In this document: positions 16,216 to 25,145 of the stretch, one piece after another
Layout of the letters: the number at the start of each line of letters is the position of its first letter
How positions within the stretch are numbered: position 1 is the stretch's first letter
Origin: CALCHA01 sp035548175
GTDB taxonomy: Bacteria > Planctomycetota > Phycisphaerae > WQYP01
Direction: 5' to 3'
Length of the DNA: 64,000 nt
NCBI GenBank assembly: GCA_035548175.1
Contig: DASZTO010000015.1
Location: forward strand, 1-64,000
The notes under the pieces: generated by a model
What the model was told of the DNA's origin: nothing
Databases searched by the model: none
The model's input: only the letters and a program-made list of their open reading frames with translations
Translations under genes and position numbers: made by a program

Positions 16216-16833
16216 CTATTTTTGCGGGTCGGGCGGCGCGGGGGGGACGGGGGCGCGCGGGTGTTCGAGGGTGGCGAGGAAGGCGTCCGGGCTGGAGCAG
16301 TCGATGTGGACGGAGAAGAAATCGCGCGCGGCGGATGGTCCGGTGTGCAGCATGCGCGCGTGCTGACGGATGAGGGGCCAGATGATTTCGCGGTCGGTGC
16401 GCGGGATCGGTAGGTCGTGGAGGCGTTCGGGATCGATCCATTCGAGGCGTCCTTCGGGAATGTCGCGCGGCGGGAAGTTGAGGGGGCGCGTGACCTCGAA
16501 GCAGAACATGAGCCAGTGGGTGGGCGCGGCGGCGTGGTCGTGAGGCAGCGGCGCGGCGGGGGCGTCGGCGGGGCGATCGGCGGGGGCGGCATAGGCGCGT
16601 TCCGAGACGATGCCCAGGAGGCGGATGTCGTCGAGGGAGAGCCGCTGGTCGATTTCCTCGTGAATTTCGCGCAGGGCGCAGGCGAAGGGGGATTCGCCGG
16701 TGGCCTGTTCGAGCTTTCCCCCGATGGGCGAGTAGAGGTCTTTGTTGGGAAAACGGCGGCGGTGGAGCAGGAGCATCTGTCGCTGGTCGTTGAAGACGTA
16801 GACGAGCACGGCGATCTTGTAGGCGGTGGTCAT
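16216..16833 (-). CDS. Nudix hydrolase
   Basis: 205 residues. The Nudix box is visible as GGKLEQATGESPFACALREI followed by HEEID. The E-x7-REIHEE core is intact, while the first glycine is two residues further away than in the classical motif and the final Gly is Asp. It probably hydrolyses a nucleoside diphosphate derivative; the substrate is not evident. A Pro/Ala-rich loop (about residues 80-100) interrupts the fold. It faces the next plus-strand gene across a short gap. Confidence 0.85.
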   Translation of the reverse strand: MTTAYKIAVLVYVFNDQRQMLLLHRRRFPNKDLYSPIGGKLEQATGESPFACALREIHEEIDQRLSLDDIRLLGIVSERAYAAPADRPADAPAAPLPHDHAAAPTHWLMFCFEVTRPLNFPPRDIPEGRLEWIDPERLHDLPIPRTDREIIWPLIRQHARMLHTGPSAARDFFSVHIDCSSPDAFLATLEHPRAPVPPAPPDPQK

Positions 16834-16963
16834 CGGCGGTTCCGGTCATGCGGGAAGAGGGGGTATTGTAGCGTGCGGGCGCGGGGCCGTAAGTTGTGCT
16901 GGCCGCGTGGCGGGCGGAGGAGTAGACTTGCGCGTGGTGGCGTGGCAGCGGCGGGGTGAAAGG

Positions 16964-19381
16964 ATGGCGGGCGTGAAGCGGTGGCGGCAATGGGCGGCAG
17001 GCGCGGCGGTGGCGACGGCGGCGCTGGGAGCGGCATGGGGCCAGGCGACGGAGGCGAGCGGCGAGGGGGCGGCGACGCAGGAAGCGTATGTGCCGCTGAA
17101 GGGGAAGATCGCTCCGGATCAACTGGCGGACGCGCAGGTGCTCAATTCGATCCACGGGGGCGTGGAGTATCTGCTCAAGCAACTGGACAACTACGAAAAG
17201 AAAATCACGCCGATACCGGACACGCTGCGCGGGACGTCGGGGGAGCTCAACGACGATGAACTGGGCCGGCTGATGCTGATCGTGTACACGCTGCTGTACA
17301 TCGGAGAGGACACGGGAGATCCGCGGCTGCATTTTCGCACGGACCGGATGAAGATCGCGCTGGATGTGGTGCTGGAATGGGACGGGCGGGGCATGGGCGG
17401 GAACAGCTCGGGGCGCGACACGTATTCGACGTCGCTGCAGGCGCTGGCGCTGGCGCAGTTGCCGCAGACGGAGCAGGTGAAGGCGGCGATGGCGCGGGTG
17501 GCGACGCGCTTGATCGGCGGCGTGAAGCCGGACGGCGGCTATGGGTATCACCTGGATGCGGCATCCCACGAAGCGCACTGGGACCGGTCGAACAGCCAGT
17601 ATGCGCTGCTGGGGATGTGGGCGGCGGCGGATTGGGGGACGCCGGTGGAAGAGGACATCTGGAGGCAGACGGATCGGTTCTGGCGCGGCGGGCAGAATCC
17701 GGACGGAGGCTGGGGGTACACCGGGACGGGCAACACGACCTACTCGATGACGGCGGCGGGCGTGGCGAGCCTGCTGGTGTGCGATGAGTTTTTGAACCGC
17801 ACGCCGCAGCTCGATCCGCCGGTGGATACCGCCAAGGAGCGCGGCATGGACGCGCTGACGGCGGGATTCAAACCCGAGAGCACGAATTACTATGCGCTCT
17901 ACGGCCTGGAGCGCGCCAGCCTGGCGGGGGGGATCAAATACCTGGGCAAGGTGAACTGGTATCGCGCCGCGGCGGTGCAGGTGATGACGCACCAGCAGGA
18001 GGACGGCTCGTTCGAGGGGGGCGATTTTTACGGGGCGGATGGGATCGTGAACACCTGTTACTGCCTGCTGTTCCTGGCGCGCGGGCGGGCGCCGGTGCTG
18101 ATGAACAAGCTGGAGTATCCGGGCGTGTGGAACGCGCGGCCCCGCGACAGCGCCAACGTGCATGCGTATCTGTCGAAGCAATTCGAGCGGCACTTGAACT
18201 GGCAGATCGAGTCGATCGACGCGCCGGCGGATGACTGGCTGGATGCGCCGATCATGCTGATCACGGGATCGAAGGCGCCGGACTTCACCGACGACGATGT
18301 GGCGAAACTCAAGGCTTTCGTCGACGCGGGGGGCATCGTGTTTTCGACGGCGGACGGCGGCTCGAAGGATTTCACCGATGCCATGCAGAAGTATGCGGAG
18401 GCGGTGGGGGGCGGGCAGTACAAATGGCGGCAATTGCCGAAGGATCATCCGCTGTACACGATTTACGGTCGTGCGCAGCATCCGATACCGCTGTTCGGCG
18501 TGAGCAACGGGATTCGGGAGTTGTGGATTCACAGTCCGGAGGATCTGGGGGCGGTGTGGCAGGCGCGGGAGATGGTGAACGTGAAGGGGGTGTGGCAGCC
18601 GCCGGAGAAAAACAAGGAGGCGTGGGACGTGCCGGCGCGGCTCTTTTTTTACGCAGCGAGCCGGGCGGCGTTGCGGAGCAAGCTCGAGCCGTTGACGGTG
18701 CCCAAGCCCAGGACGCCGCCGGTGCGGACGGTGCGAGTGGCGGAGGTGCGTTTCGCGGGGAACTGGGATCCGGAGCCGGGCGCGTGGCCGCGGTTTGCGA
18801 AGCTGATGGCCAGCGAAGCGCATACGGAGGTGGCGGTGGATGTGACGGACGGCGCGGGGATCGACAAGCTGGCGGAGCGGCCGTCGCTGGCGCACCTGGC
18901 GGGCGTGGGGAATTTGAAGTTGACGCCGGCGGACGAGGCGGGGCTGAAGGGTTTCGTCAACAGCGGCGGGACGCTGTTCGTGGAGGCGATGGGCGGCGAC
19001 ACGACGTTTGCGGCGCAGGGGCGGGCGCTGCTGGAGAAGCTGTTTCCCCAGGGGAAACTGGCGACGATCCCGCGGACCTACACGCTGTACAAGGGGGGCT
19101 TTTCGCCGGATGCGGTGACGATCGGGGATGTGGACTATCGCAAGAGCTGGGCGCTGGAGCATGGCCAGCAGACGGCGCCGCGGCTGGAGTTCATGACGCT
19201 GAACAACCGGATGGCGGTGGTGTTTTCGGCGGAGGATGTGAGCAGCGGGCTCCTGGGGACGGAGACGTGGGGCGTGGGCGGTTACATGCCGGATTCGGCG
19301 GTGCCGATCGCGCGGAACCTGGTGCTGTTCGCGGGGGTGAACGATGCGCATCGGCCGGCGGGGGGGGAGGGGGGGAAGTGA
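16964..19381 (+). CDS. Secreted prenyltransferase-repeat/DUF4159 protein
   Basis: 805 residues. After a signal peptide (AAGAAVATAALGAAWG) come alpha/alpha-barrel repeats like those of squalene cyclases and prenyltransferases (DGGYGYHLD, PDGGWGYTGTGNT, DGSFEGGDFY) up to about residue 400. Two DUF4159-like domains follow; each has a class I amidotransferase-like strand with a GG turn (KLKAFVDAGGIVF, GLKGFVNSGGTLF). Known cyclase acid motifs are not evident, so an enzyme activity is not implied. The family typically occurs with MoxR/BatA genes, a cluster present at 35-49 kb. ATG 16964 follows GGTGAAAGG, and a TAGACT box lies at 16923-16928. Confidence 0.82.
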   Translation: MAGVKRWRQWAAGAAVATAALGAAWGQATEASGEGAATQEAYVPLKGKIAPDQLADAQVLNSIHGGVEYLLKQLDNYEKKITPIPDTLRGTSGELNDDELGRLMLIVYTLLYIGEDTGDPRLHFRTDRMKIALDVVLEWDGRGMGGNSSGRDTYSTSLQALALAQLPQTEQVKAAMARVATRLIGGVKPDGGYGYHLDAASHEAHWDRSNSQYALLGMWAAADWGTPVEEDIWRQTDRFWRGGQNPDGGWGYTGTGNTTYSMTAAGVASLLVCDEFLNRTPQLDPPVDTAKERGMDALTAGFKPESTNYYALYGLERASLAGGIKYLGKVNWYRAAAVQVMTHQQEDGSFEGGDFYGADGIVNTCYCLLFLARGRAPVLMNKLEYPGVWNARPRDSANVHAYLSKQFERHLNWQIESIDAPADDWLDAPIMLITGSKAPDFTDDDVAKLKAFVDAGGIVFSTADGGSKDFTDAMQKYAEAVGGGQYKWRQLPKDHPLYTIYGRAQHPIPLFGVSNGIRELWIHSPEDLGAVWQAREMVNVKGVWQPPEKNKEAWDVPARLFFYAASRAALRSKLEPLTVPKPRTPPVRTVRVAEVRFAGNWDPEPGAWPRFAKLMASEAHTEVAVDVTDGAGIDKLAERPSLAHLAGVGNLKLTPADEAGLKGFVNSGGTLFVEAMGGDTTFAAQGRALLEKLFPQGKLATIPRTYTLYKGGFSPDAVTIGDVDYRKSWALEHGQQTAPRLEFMTLNNRMAVVFSAEDVSSGLLGTETWGVGGYMPDSAVPIARNLVLFAGVNDAHRPAGGEGGK

Positions 19382-19393
19382 GGGAGGGGCAGT

Positions 19394-19399
19394 TATAAT
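19394..19399 (+). promoter_or_regulatory. Consensus -10 box of dinB
   Basis: TATAAT ends six bases before the GTG start, so transcription should begin at or next to the start codon. No -35 or Shine-Dalgarno is visible. Confidence 0.6.
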
Positions 19400-19405
19400 C
19401 GGTGC

Positions 19406-20617
19406 GTGGAAGGCCGGCGAACCATTTTGCATGTGGACATGGACGCGTTTTTTGCGTCGGTGGAGCAGTTGGATCGGCCGGAGCTGCGCGGGAAGCCGGT
19501 GCTGGTGGGGCATGCGGGACCGCGCGGGGTGGTGGCGGCGGCGAGCTACGAGGCGCGGAAATTCGGGTGTCACAGCGCCCAGCCGATGGCGGTGGCGCTC
19601 AGGAATTGTCCGGGGGCGATCGTGGTGGCGGGGCGTTTCGAGCGGTATCGGGAGTTGTCGCGGGAGGTGTTTGGGGTCTTGGAGCGGTATACGCCGCTGG
19701 TCGAGCCGGTGAGCATCGATGAAGCGTATCTGGATGTGACGGGTTGCGCGGTGGGAACACGAGGCGGACGTCCGTGCCACGCCCAGCATGGGGACGCGGA
19801 GGAAATGGCGGCGGGGATCAAGCGGGAGATTCGGGAGGCGACGGGGCTGACGGCGTCGGTGGGGGTGGCGCCGAACAAGTTTCTGGCGAAGCTGGCGTCG
19901 GACATGAAGAAGCCGGACGGGCTGATGGTGATCGGGGAGGAGGATGTGGAAAAGATTTTGCCGGGGCTGGCGGTGGGACGGTTGTGGGGGATCGGGAAGA
20001 AGACGGAGGCGGGGCTGGCGGGGGTGGGGATCAAGACGGTGGGGGATTTGCGGCGCATGCCGGCGGAATGGATGGCGGCGCGGTTCGGCTCCTCGGCGGA
20101 GGCGATGCAGGCGCTGGCGTGGGGGCGCGACGAGCGGCAGGTGGTGCCGGATTCGGCGGCGAAATCGATCGGCCACGAGCAGACGTTTGAGACGAACGTG
20201 GGAGCGCCCGAAACGCTGCGGGAGGTGCTGCTGGAGCAGGTGGAGCAGGTGGCGGCGCGGGTGCGGCGGCATGGACTTCTGGCGCGGCGGGTGACGGTGA
20301 AGATTCGGTTCGGAGATTTTCAAACGGTGACGCGTTCGCGCACACTGGCGGAAGGGACGGACCGCACGGACGCGCTGCTGGAGGCGGCGGTGGGGTTGTT
20401 TGATGAATGGACGAAGCATTCGTTTTCTCCCGTGCGGCTGATCGGCGTGGCGGCGGGGGAGCTGGGAGGACCGGCGGCGCAGTTGCCGCTGTTTGAGGAT
20501 GCGGCGGAATCGCGGGCTGGGAAGGTGGACCGGGCGATGGATGCGATCAATGCGAAGTTCGGGAAGCGGGCGATTCACCGGGGCGGTCCGCCGCCGGCGC
20601 GGCGGGGTGGCCCTTGA
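19406..20617 (+). CDS. dinB: DNA polymerase IV (Y-family translesion polymerase)
   Basis: A 403-residue Y-family polymerase for translesion synthesis. The metal-binding acids are in place: HVDMDAFFASVE at the start and SIDEAYLDV with D105 and E106. The helix-hairpin-helix part (LWGIGKKTEAGLAGVGIKTV) and the little-finger domain follow. Residues about 116-126 (VGTRGGRPCHA) are not normal DinB sequence; they are encoded by a REP-like palindrome at 19755-19780 lying in frame in the loop after the catalytic DE. The GTG start is the only one before the conserved N-terminus. The 3' end overlaps the convergent glycosyltransferase gene by 71 bases. Confidence 0.93.
   Translation: MEGRRTILHVDMDAFFASVEQLDRPELRGKPVLVGHAGPRGVVAAASYEARKFGCHSAQPMAVALRNCPGAIVVAGRFERYRELSREVFGVLERYTPLVEPVSIDEAYLDVTGCAVGTRGGRPCHAQHGDAEEMAAGIKREIREATGLTASVGVAPNKFLAKLASDMKKPDGLMVIGEEDVEKILPGLAVGRLWGIGKKTEAGLAGVGIKTVGDLRRMPAEWMAARFGSSAEAMQALAWGRDERQVVPDSAAKSIGHEQTFETNVGAPETLREVLLEQVEQVAARVRRHGLLARRVTVKIRFGDFQTVTRSRTLAEGTDRTDALLEAAVGLFDEWTKHSFSPVRLIGVAAGELGGPAAQLPLFEDAAESRAGKVDRAMDAINAKFGKRAIHRGGPPPARRGGP
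19755..19780. repeat. REP-like palindrome inside dinB
   Basis: A 26-nt copy (GAACACGAGGCGGACGTCCG and onward) of the family seen at 7520, 27901, 29507 and 36601, inserted without shifting the dinB frame. Confidence 0.75.
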
Positions 20618-21905
20618 AGGCGTGGCCGGTGGGATTCTGGTGTTGGACGACGGCGGCGAGGGATTGGAGGGTGAGGTCGGCGGCGGTGGCCCAGGTGAAA
20701 AGGCTGGCGCGGTAAAGGCCGCGGTATTTGAGCTGGCGGCGATATTCGGCGTCTTCGAGGAGCCCGGCGATGACCTGGCCCATGGCGTCGGCGTCATCGT
20801 GGGGGAAGTAGACGGCGGCGTCGTTGGCGACCTCGCGGAGGGAGCGCATGTCGGAGCAGCAGACGGCGGTTCCGCAGGCCATGGATTCGAGGACGCTGAG
20901 GCCGAAGCCTTCGAAGGAGGAAGCGCAGCAGGTGAGCGTGGCGGCGCGGTAGAGGGAGGCGAGTTCAGCGTTGGCGGGTCCGGCGACGAAGCGGAGTTTG
21001 TCGAGGACTCCCGCGGCGCGTGCTTCCGCGTAGAGGTCGGACATTTTCCAGTCGTCGCGGCCGGCGAGGACCCAGAGCGGGGGCCGGCGGAGGTCGGGCG
21101 AGGCCCAGACGCGGCGCATGGCCAGGAGCATGCGAGCGTAGTTGCGGCGTGGGATGTCCGCGCCGACGGCGAGGATGTAGGGGCCGTTGATATCGTTTTC
21201 AGCGTGGATTTTGGCGCGGACGGGGAGGTCGGCGGCGGGCTGGAAGACGGGATCGATGCCGTTGTAAATGACGTCGATCTTGGCGGGGGGGATGCGGTAG
21301 ATGGCTTCGGCGTCGGATTTGGTCTGGGAGGAGACGGCGATGAAGCGGTCCGCGAAGCGGACGGAAGCGGCGGCGGCGCGGCGGAGGATGCGTGCTTCGC
21401 GCGTGCGGCGGACGAGCGGATCGAGCTCGTAGGAAAGATCGTGGAGGGTGGGGACGACGGGGCAGAGGCGGGTGCGCGGGATCACGGGGGTGAAGGCGTG
21501 GTAGACGTCGGGGCGGACGCGGGCGAGGGCGCGTGAAAGGGCGTTGAGCACGCGCGAGCCGGTGGGGAAGGGCAGGGGCATGGCGAAGCGGCCGATTTCG
21601 AGGGGGTGGAAATTCCAGGGGAGTTCGGCGAAGGAGGAATCGTCGAAGGCGTCGTCGTCATCGGGGCGGGCGTAGATGAGGTGGAACTCGTGAGCGCCGG
21701 CGGCGCCGCCGGCGCGGGAGGAGGCGGCCCAGGCGGCGAGCAGGTTGCGGGCGCGTTGTTCGGCGCCGCCGACCTGGCGGGTGACGAGGGGCCGGGCATC
21801 GATGGCGATGATCATGGGGGTATTGGAGCGGGAGTCGGGCGTGGGCGTCAACTTCTCGGGGCGCGGGCGGACGGTGCGGGCGGGGGTTGTGGCGAGCGTG
21901 TTCAT
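20547..21905 (-). CDS. Glycosyltransferase family 4
   Basis: 452 residues with a GT-B fold. The N-terminal domain begins IIAIDARPLVTRQVGGAEQ. The C-terminal nucleotide-sugar domain has the sugar-binding E-x7-E motif (FEGFGLSVLESMACGTAV). It probably adds a sugar to an exopolysaccharide or lipid-linked precursor at the inner membrane. ATG 21905 follows a strong ribosome site (GAGGAGAAGGAACG). It is the last gene of an operon with a chain-length protein and a BY-kinase, 36 bases after the kinase. Its proline-rich C-terminal tail is encoded in the overlap with dinB. Confidence 0.9.
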   Translation of the reverse strand: MNTLATTPARTVRPRPEKLTPTPDSRSNTPMIIAIDARPLVTRQVGGAEQRARNLLAAWAASSRAGGAAGAHEFHLIYARPDDDDAFDDSSFAELPWNFHPLEIGRFAMPLPFPTGSRVLNALSRALARVRPDVYHAFTPVIPRTRLCPVVPTLHDLSYELDPLVRRTREARILRRAAAASVRFADRFIAVSSQTKSDAEAIYRIPPAKIDVIYNGIDPVFQPAADLPVRAKIHAENDINGPYILAVGADIPRRNYARMLLAMRRVWASPDLRRPPLWVLAGRDDWKMSDLYAEARAAGVLDKLRFVAGPANAELASLYRAATLTCCASSFEGFGLSVLESMACGTAVCCSDMRSLREVANDAAVYFPHDDADAMGQVIAGLLEDAEYRRQLKYRGLYRASLFTWATAADLTLQSLAAVVQHQNPTGHAFKGHPAAPAADRPGESPASRTSH

Positions 21906-21941
21906 CGTTCCTTCTCCTCAGGATGGCGCGGTGCTGCGTGT

Positions 21942-22931
21942 TCAGGCGCGGGTGAGGATGCAGCCTTTGACGGGGAGATTCATGGAGCGGAGGCGGCGGA
22001 GGTTTTTCTGGATTTTGCGGTAGGGGGTGTGGTGGAGCGCGGCGGTGAACAATATGCCTTCGGCGGCGGCGGCGAAGAGGCCGGCGTCGGGGAGGCCGGT
22101 GACGGCGGGGGTGTCGATGAGGATCCAGTCAAAGCTGGCGCGGAGGTGGCGGATCGTGGAGCGGAAGCCGGCGGAGACGAGGAGTTCGGCGGCGGCGGCG
22201 GGGGTGGTTTTGGCGCCGGCGGGCAGGAGGTAGAGGTTGTGCCAGGGGGTGGCCTGGACGAATTTGGCGAGGTCGGGATCGGGGGTGGCGATGAGCTCGG
22301 CGAGGCCCTGGGCGGCGGGGAGGTTGAGCATGCTGCTGAGGGAGCGGCGGCCGCCGGGTTCGAGGCAGCCGTCGACGAGGAGGACGCGGTTGGCGCGGAG
22401 CTCGACGAGGGAGAGGCCGAGGTTCATGGCGGTGACGGTTTTGCCTTCGCCGGGAAGGGAGGAGGTGATGACGAGGGCCTGGGGGTCGCGCTTGGGGTTG
22501 GCGGACATGAGGCCGTCGCGGATGCGGCGGTATTCCTCGGCGATGGGGCCGGAACGATCGTGGTAAGCGACAATGGCATGCGGGAGTTGGAGACGGCGCT
22601 TGGAGGCGTAATCTTCGACGACGGCTTCGACGGCTTTGGGGGCGCGCGGGGCGGGGGGCGGGGGGGCCTGGCGGAGGGCCTGGGTGAGTGCGTTGGGCGG
22701 GGCGGTGGGAGCGGATGGAGTTTGAGGGGCGGCGGTTTCGGTCGGCGCCGCGGGGGGTTGGTCTTTGCGGAGGATGACGGAGGCGAGGGAGGGTTCGGCG
22801 GGCGCGGGGGGCGGAGCGGGGTTGGCGGGGTCCTGCGGCGTGGCGGGCGCGGCGGCACCTGCTGCTTGTGCGTTGCGGAGGCGTTCGCGTTCTTCCTGGG
22901 CGCGTTTGAGGGCATCGGCGATGGAGCTCAT
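21942..22931 (-). CDS. Exopolysaccharide BY-kinase/CpsD-like ATPase
   Basis: 329 residues: a short helix (SSIADALKRAQEERERLR), about 90 residues of Pro/Ala linker, then a ParA/MinD-like ATPase with Walker A (SSLPGEGKTVTAMNL), Walker A' (LLVDGCLEP, in place of the usual VDxD) and Walker B (WILIDTPA). It resembles bacterial tyrosine kinases that control polysaccharide chain length. The C-terminal tyrosine cluster of autophosphorylating BY-kinases is missing. Its ATG overlaps the stop of the upstream chain-length gene by four bases, so the two are coupled. Confidence 0.87.
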   Translation of the reverse strand: MSSIADALKRAQEERERLRNAQAAGAAAPATPQDPANPAPPPAPAEPSLASVILRKDQPPAAPTETAAPQTPSAPTAPPNALTQALRQAPPPPAPRAPKAVEAVVEDYASKRRLQLPHAIVAYHDRSGPIAEEYRRIRDGLMSANPKRDPQALVITSSLPGEGKTVTAMNLGLSLVELRANRVLLVDGCLEPGGRRSLSSMLNLPAAQGLAELIATPDPDLAKFVQATPWHNLYLLPAGAKTTPAAAAELLVSAGFRSTIRHLRASFDWILIDTPAVTGLPDAGLFAAAAEGILFTAALHHTPYRKIQKNLRRLRSMNLPVKGCILTRA

Positions 22932-24592
22932 GCGAACCTCGCTTTCCGGGCGGAGGGCGCGTGGCGGGTGAGGAATTTCTGGAGGTTGGCGGGGCTGGTG
23001 CTTTGGTTGAAGCCGGGGTCGGCGAGGTGGCGGTAGCAGAGCAGGGCGCTGGCGGCGAGGAGGAGGATGAAGAGGCCGGCGAGGAGCGGGCGGGCGAGGG
23101 TGCGCCAGAGGGTGTGGAGCTGGCGGGAGGCAGGGGAGCGGATTTCGGAAACGGTGCCGAGGATGGGGGTGTTGAGGAGTGCGGCTTCCTGGCGGGTGTG
23201 GAGGGAGCGGTCCATTTTGGCGGCGAGGGCGGCGACGATGAGGGCGGTGAGGATTCCGGCGGCGAGGCCGACGGCGTAGATGGCGGGGAGTCGCGGCCAG
23301 ACGGGGGCGTTGGAGGCGGGTTCGAGGTGGAGAGCGGAAACGTCGGCGACGGCGGGGGCGTTGGGGGGGAAAGCGGATTTGAAGGCGGCTTGATCGGCGG
23401 CGAGGGCGGCGCGGGCCTTGGTGATTTGGTCCTGTTTTCGGCTGAGGGCTTCGTAGTCGCGGCGGATGGGGCCGAGCTGATCGAGCTGGCCCTGGAGGGC
23501 GTCGCGCTGGGCGGTGAGGGTGTGGAGATCGGTGTTGAGGACGTCGAGTTCGGCGTGGAGCTGGGCGAGCTGGATGTCGGCGGCTTGCTGTGCGGCGGCC
23601 TGGGGATTCGCGGGGGGCAGGCTGGGAGCGCCGGCGATCTGGGGTTGGGCGGGGGCGGGTTTTCCGGCGGCGGCGCGGGCCTTGGCGGCGTCGAGTTTCT
23701 TTTGCAGGTCGGCCTGCTGGTGGCGGAGATCGACGACGTAGGGGTGCTGCTCGGTGCGGTTCATCTTGGTGAGCTGCTCGTCGATCTGGCTGGCGATGAG
23801 CTGGAGCTGGGCGGTGAGGGAGGCGACTTCGGGATCGTCGGCGACGCTGGCCTGAGGAGCGGGTGTGGTTGGCGTGAGGGTGGTCACGGGCTGGGAGGTG
23901 GCGGGAAGGGGTTTGTTGCCGGCCTTGTATTCCTGGAGGCGTGCAATTTGTTCCTGGAGCATGCGCTGGCGGGATTGTTTGTCGTCGAGTTCGGCGGAGA
24001 TTTTGTCGTACTGGCGTGCGATGGAGGTGGGGTTGTCGGCATCGTCGGGGAGGGCGCCGCGGTGGGCGATGCGGAAGTTGTCCATGGCGTGGTTGGCAGT
24101 GGCTTCATCGGCGTCGAGCTGGGTGGCGCGGTTGGTGAGATCGGTGGCGTAGGCGTCGATGGCTTGCTGGGTGTTGTGGCGAAGGGCGTCGGCGAAGCGG
24201 GCGGCGAGTTGCTGAATGGCGAGGACGGCGGTGTCGTGGGAGGGGCCGGTGGCGGCGAAGTGGACGGTGCGGGGGCCGGAGGAGGGGGCGGCGTCGATGG
24301 TGATGCCGGCGGCGGTGGCAGCGGGTTGGAGGTCGTGGAGGGTGTCGTCGAGGACGTGGGGGAGTGCGGTGACGGGGCCGGGGTTGGGGAGGGTGACGTG
24401 GAGGTCGGCGGCGACGGCGTAGGAGCGTTTGAGGAGGGGAGCGGCGAGGAAGATGAGGGAAGCGACGATGGAGAAGATGGCGAGGAGGAGGAGGCGGTGG
24501 CGGCGGAGGCCGGCGCGCAGGCCGCGATGGAGGCGGGGTTCGCCGGGGTCCTGGGTTGAGGGGGTCTGTGGGGACTGGGTCATAAGGGTCAT
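22928..24592 (-). CDS. Wzz/GumC-type polysaccharide chain-length protein
   Basis: About 554 residues with a transmembrane helix near residues 30-50 (LLLLAIFSIVASLIFLAAPL), a long periplasmic domain with coiled coils (QIDEQLTKMNR, ALQGQLDQLGPIRRDYEALS), a second helix (IYAVGLAAGILTALIVAAL) before a cytoplasmic stretch, and a third hydrophobic segment near the C-terminus (PLLAGLFILLLAASALL). It is the membrane co-polymerase partner of the downstream kinase. ATG 24592 or 24583 is likely the start; the frame upstream reads as non-protein sequence. Confidence 0.85.
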   Translation of the reverse strand: MTLMTQSPQTPSTQDPGEPRLHRGLRAGLRRHRLLLLAIFSIVASLIFLAAPLLKRSYAVAADLHVTLPNPGPVTALPHVLDDTLHDLQPAATAAGITIDAAPSSGPRTVHFAATGPSHDTAVLAIQQLAARFADALRHNTQQAIDAYATDLTNRATQLDADEATANHAMDNFRIAHRGALPDDADNPTSIARQYDKISAELDDKQSRQRMLQEQIARLQEYKAGNKPLPATSQPVTTLTPTTPAPQASVADDPEVASLTAQLQLIASQIDEQLTKMNRTEQHPYVVDLRHQQADLQKKLDAAKARAAAGKPAPAQPQIAGAPSLPPANPQAAAQQAADIQLAQLHAELDVLNTDLHTLTAQRDALQGQLDQLGPIRRDYEALSRKQDQITKARAALAADQAAFKSAFPPNAPAVADVSALHLEPASNAPVWPRLPAIYAVGLAAGILTALIVAALAAKMDRSLHTRQEAALLNTPILGTVSEIRSPASRQLHTLWRTLARPLLAGLFILLLAASALLCYRHLADPGFNQSTSPANLQKFLTRHAPSARKARFA

Positions 24593-25145
24593 CCGGTGGT
24601 CATCGTCCGCGTAAATGGTACGCGCGCCAAGGGGGGATGGACGCATGAGGCGGGCGTGGGAGCGGGTGCGCGTGGGTTGGTTGGTGGTTTTTCTCGGGAA
24701 GGTGCGCAGGGTTTTTGGGGAAAGGCAGGTTTTTGCGGGAGAATGGAGGCGGGCCAGGGCGGCGGGTTGGCGGTGTGGGATTTGGAGGGGACGTATGGCC
24801 AGAGCGCCAAGAGCGCCACGGTTTTGGGGTGGGGTGGGCGGGGTGGGGCGGGGTGGGGGAGAGGGCTGGACGTGGGGCGGGGTCGGCGCGCAATGTTCAC
24901 GATTACGGATTTTTATGGAGAGGCTGGAAGTAAGTGGGAGTTGACGCATGAGCGCAGCTTTCCTTGGTCTACAGAGGGAAGTCGCGCCCAGTTTGTGCGC
25001 ACACAATCGGGGGGTGTTTTTCGATAAGATATTGTGGGGGATGTAGTTGGGGCGTAAATTTTGTGCGTCGAATGCGCCGGCGGCGCGCCACATTGTGCGC
25101 GCGGGAGGGGGGAACACGGGGGGGCGCTGGTTCGGTCAGGCGCGA
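24593..25145. promoter_or_regulatory. Intergenic region upstream of the exopolysaccharide operon
   Basis: No convincing gene in 553 bases. It contains three TTGTGCG motifs (near 24992, 25061 and 25093); the first is part of an inverted repeat TTGTG-CGCA-CACAA. An AT-rich stretch with GATAAGATATTG lies near 25023-25034. These are candidate operator and promoter elements for the minus-strand operon. Confidence 0.3.

Noticed and set aside
14891..20797. Open frame of 1968 codons on the minus strand
   Set aside because: It is antisense to four well-supported genes, consists of Pro/Arg/His-rich low-complexity sequence and arises because stops are rare in such GC-rich DNA.
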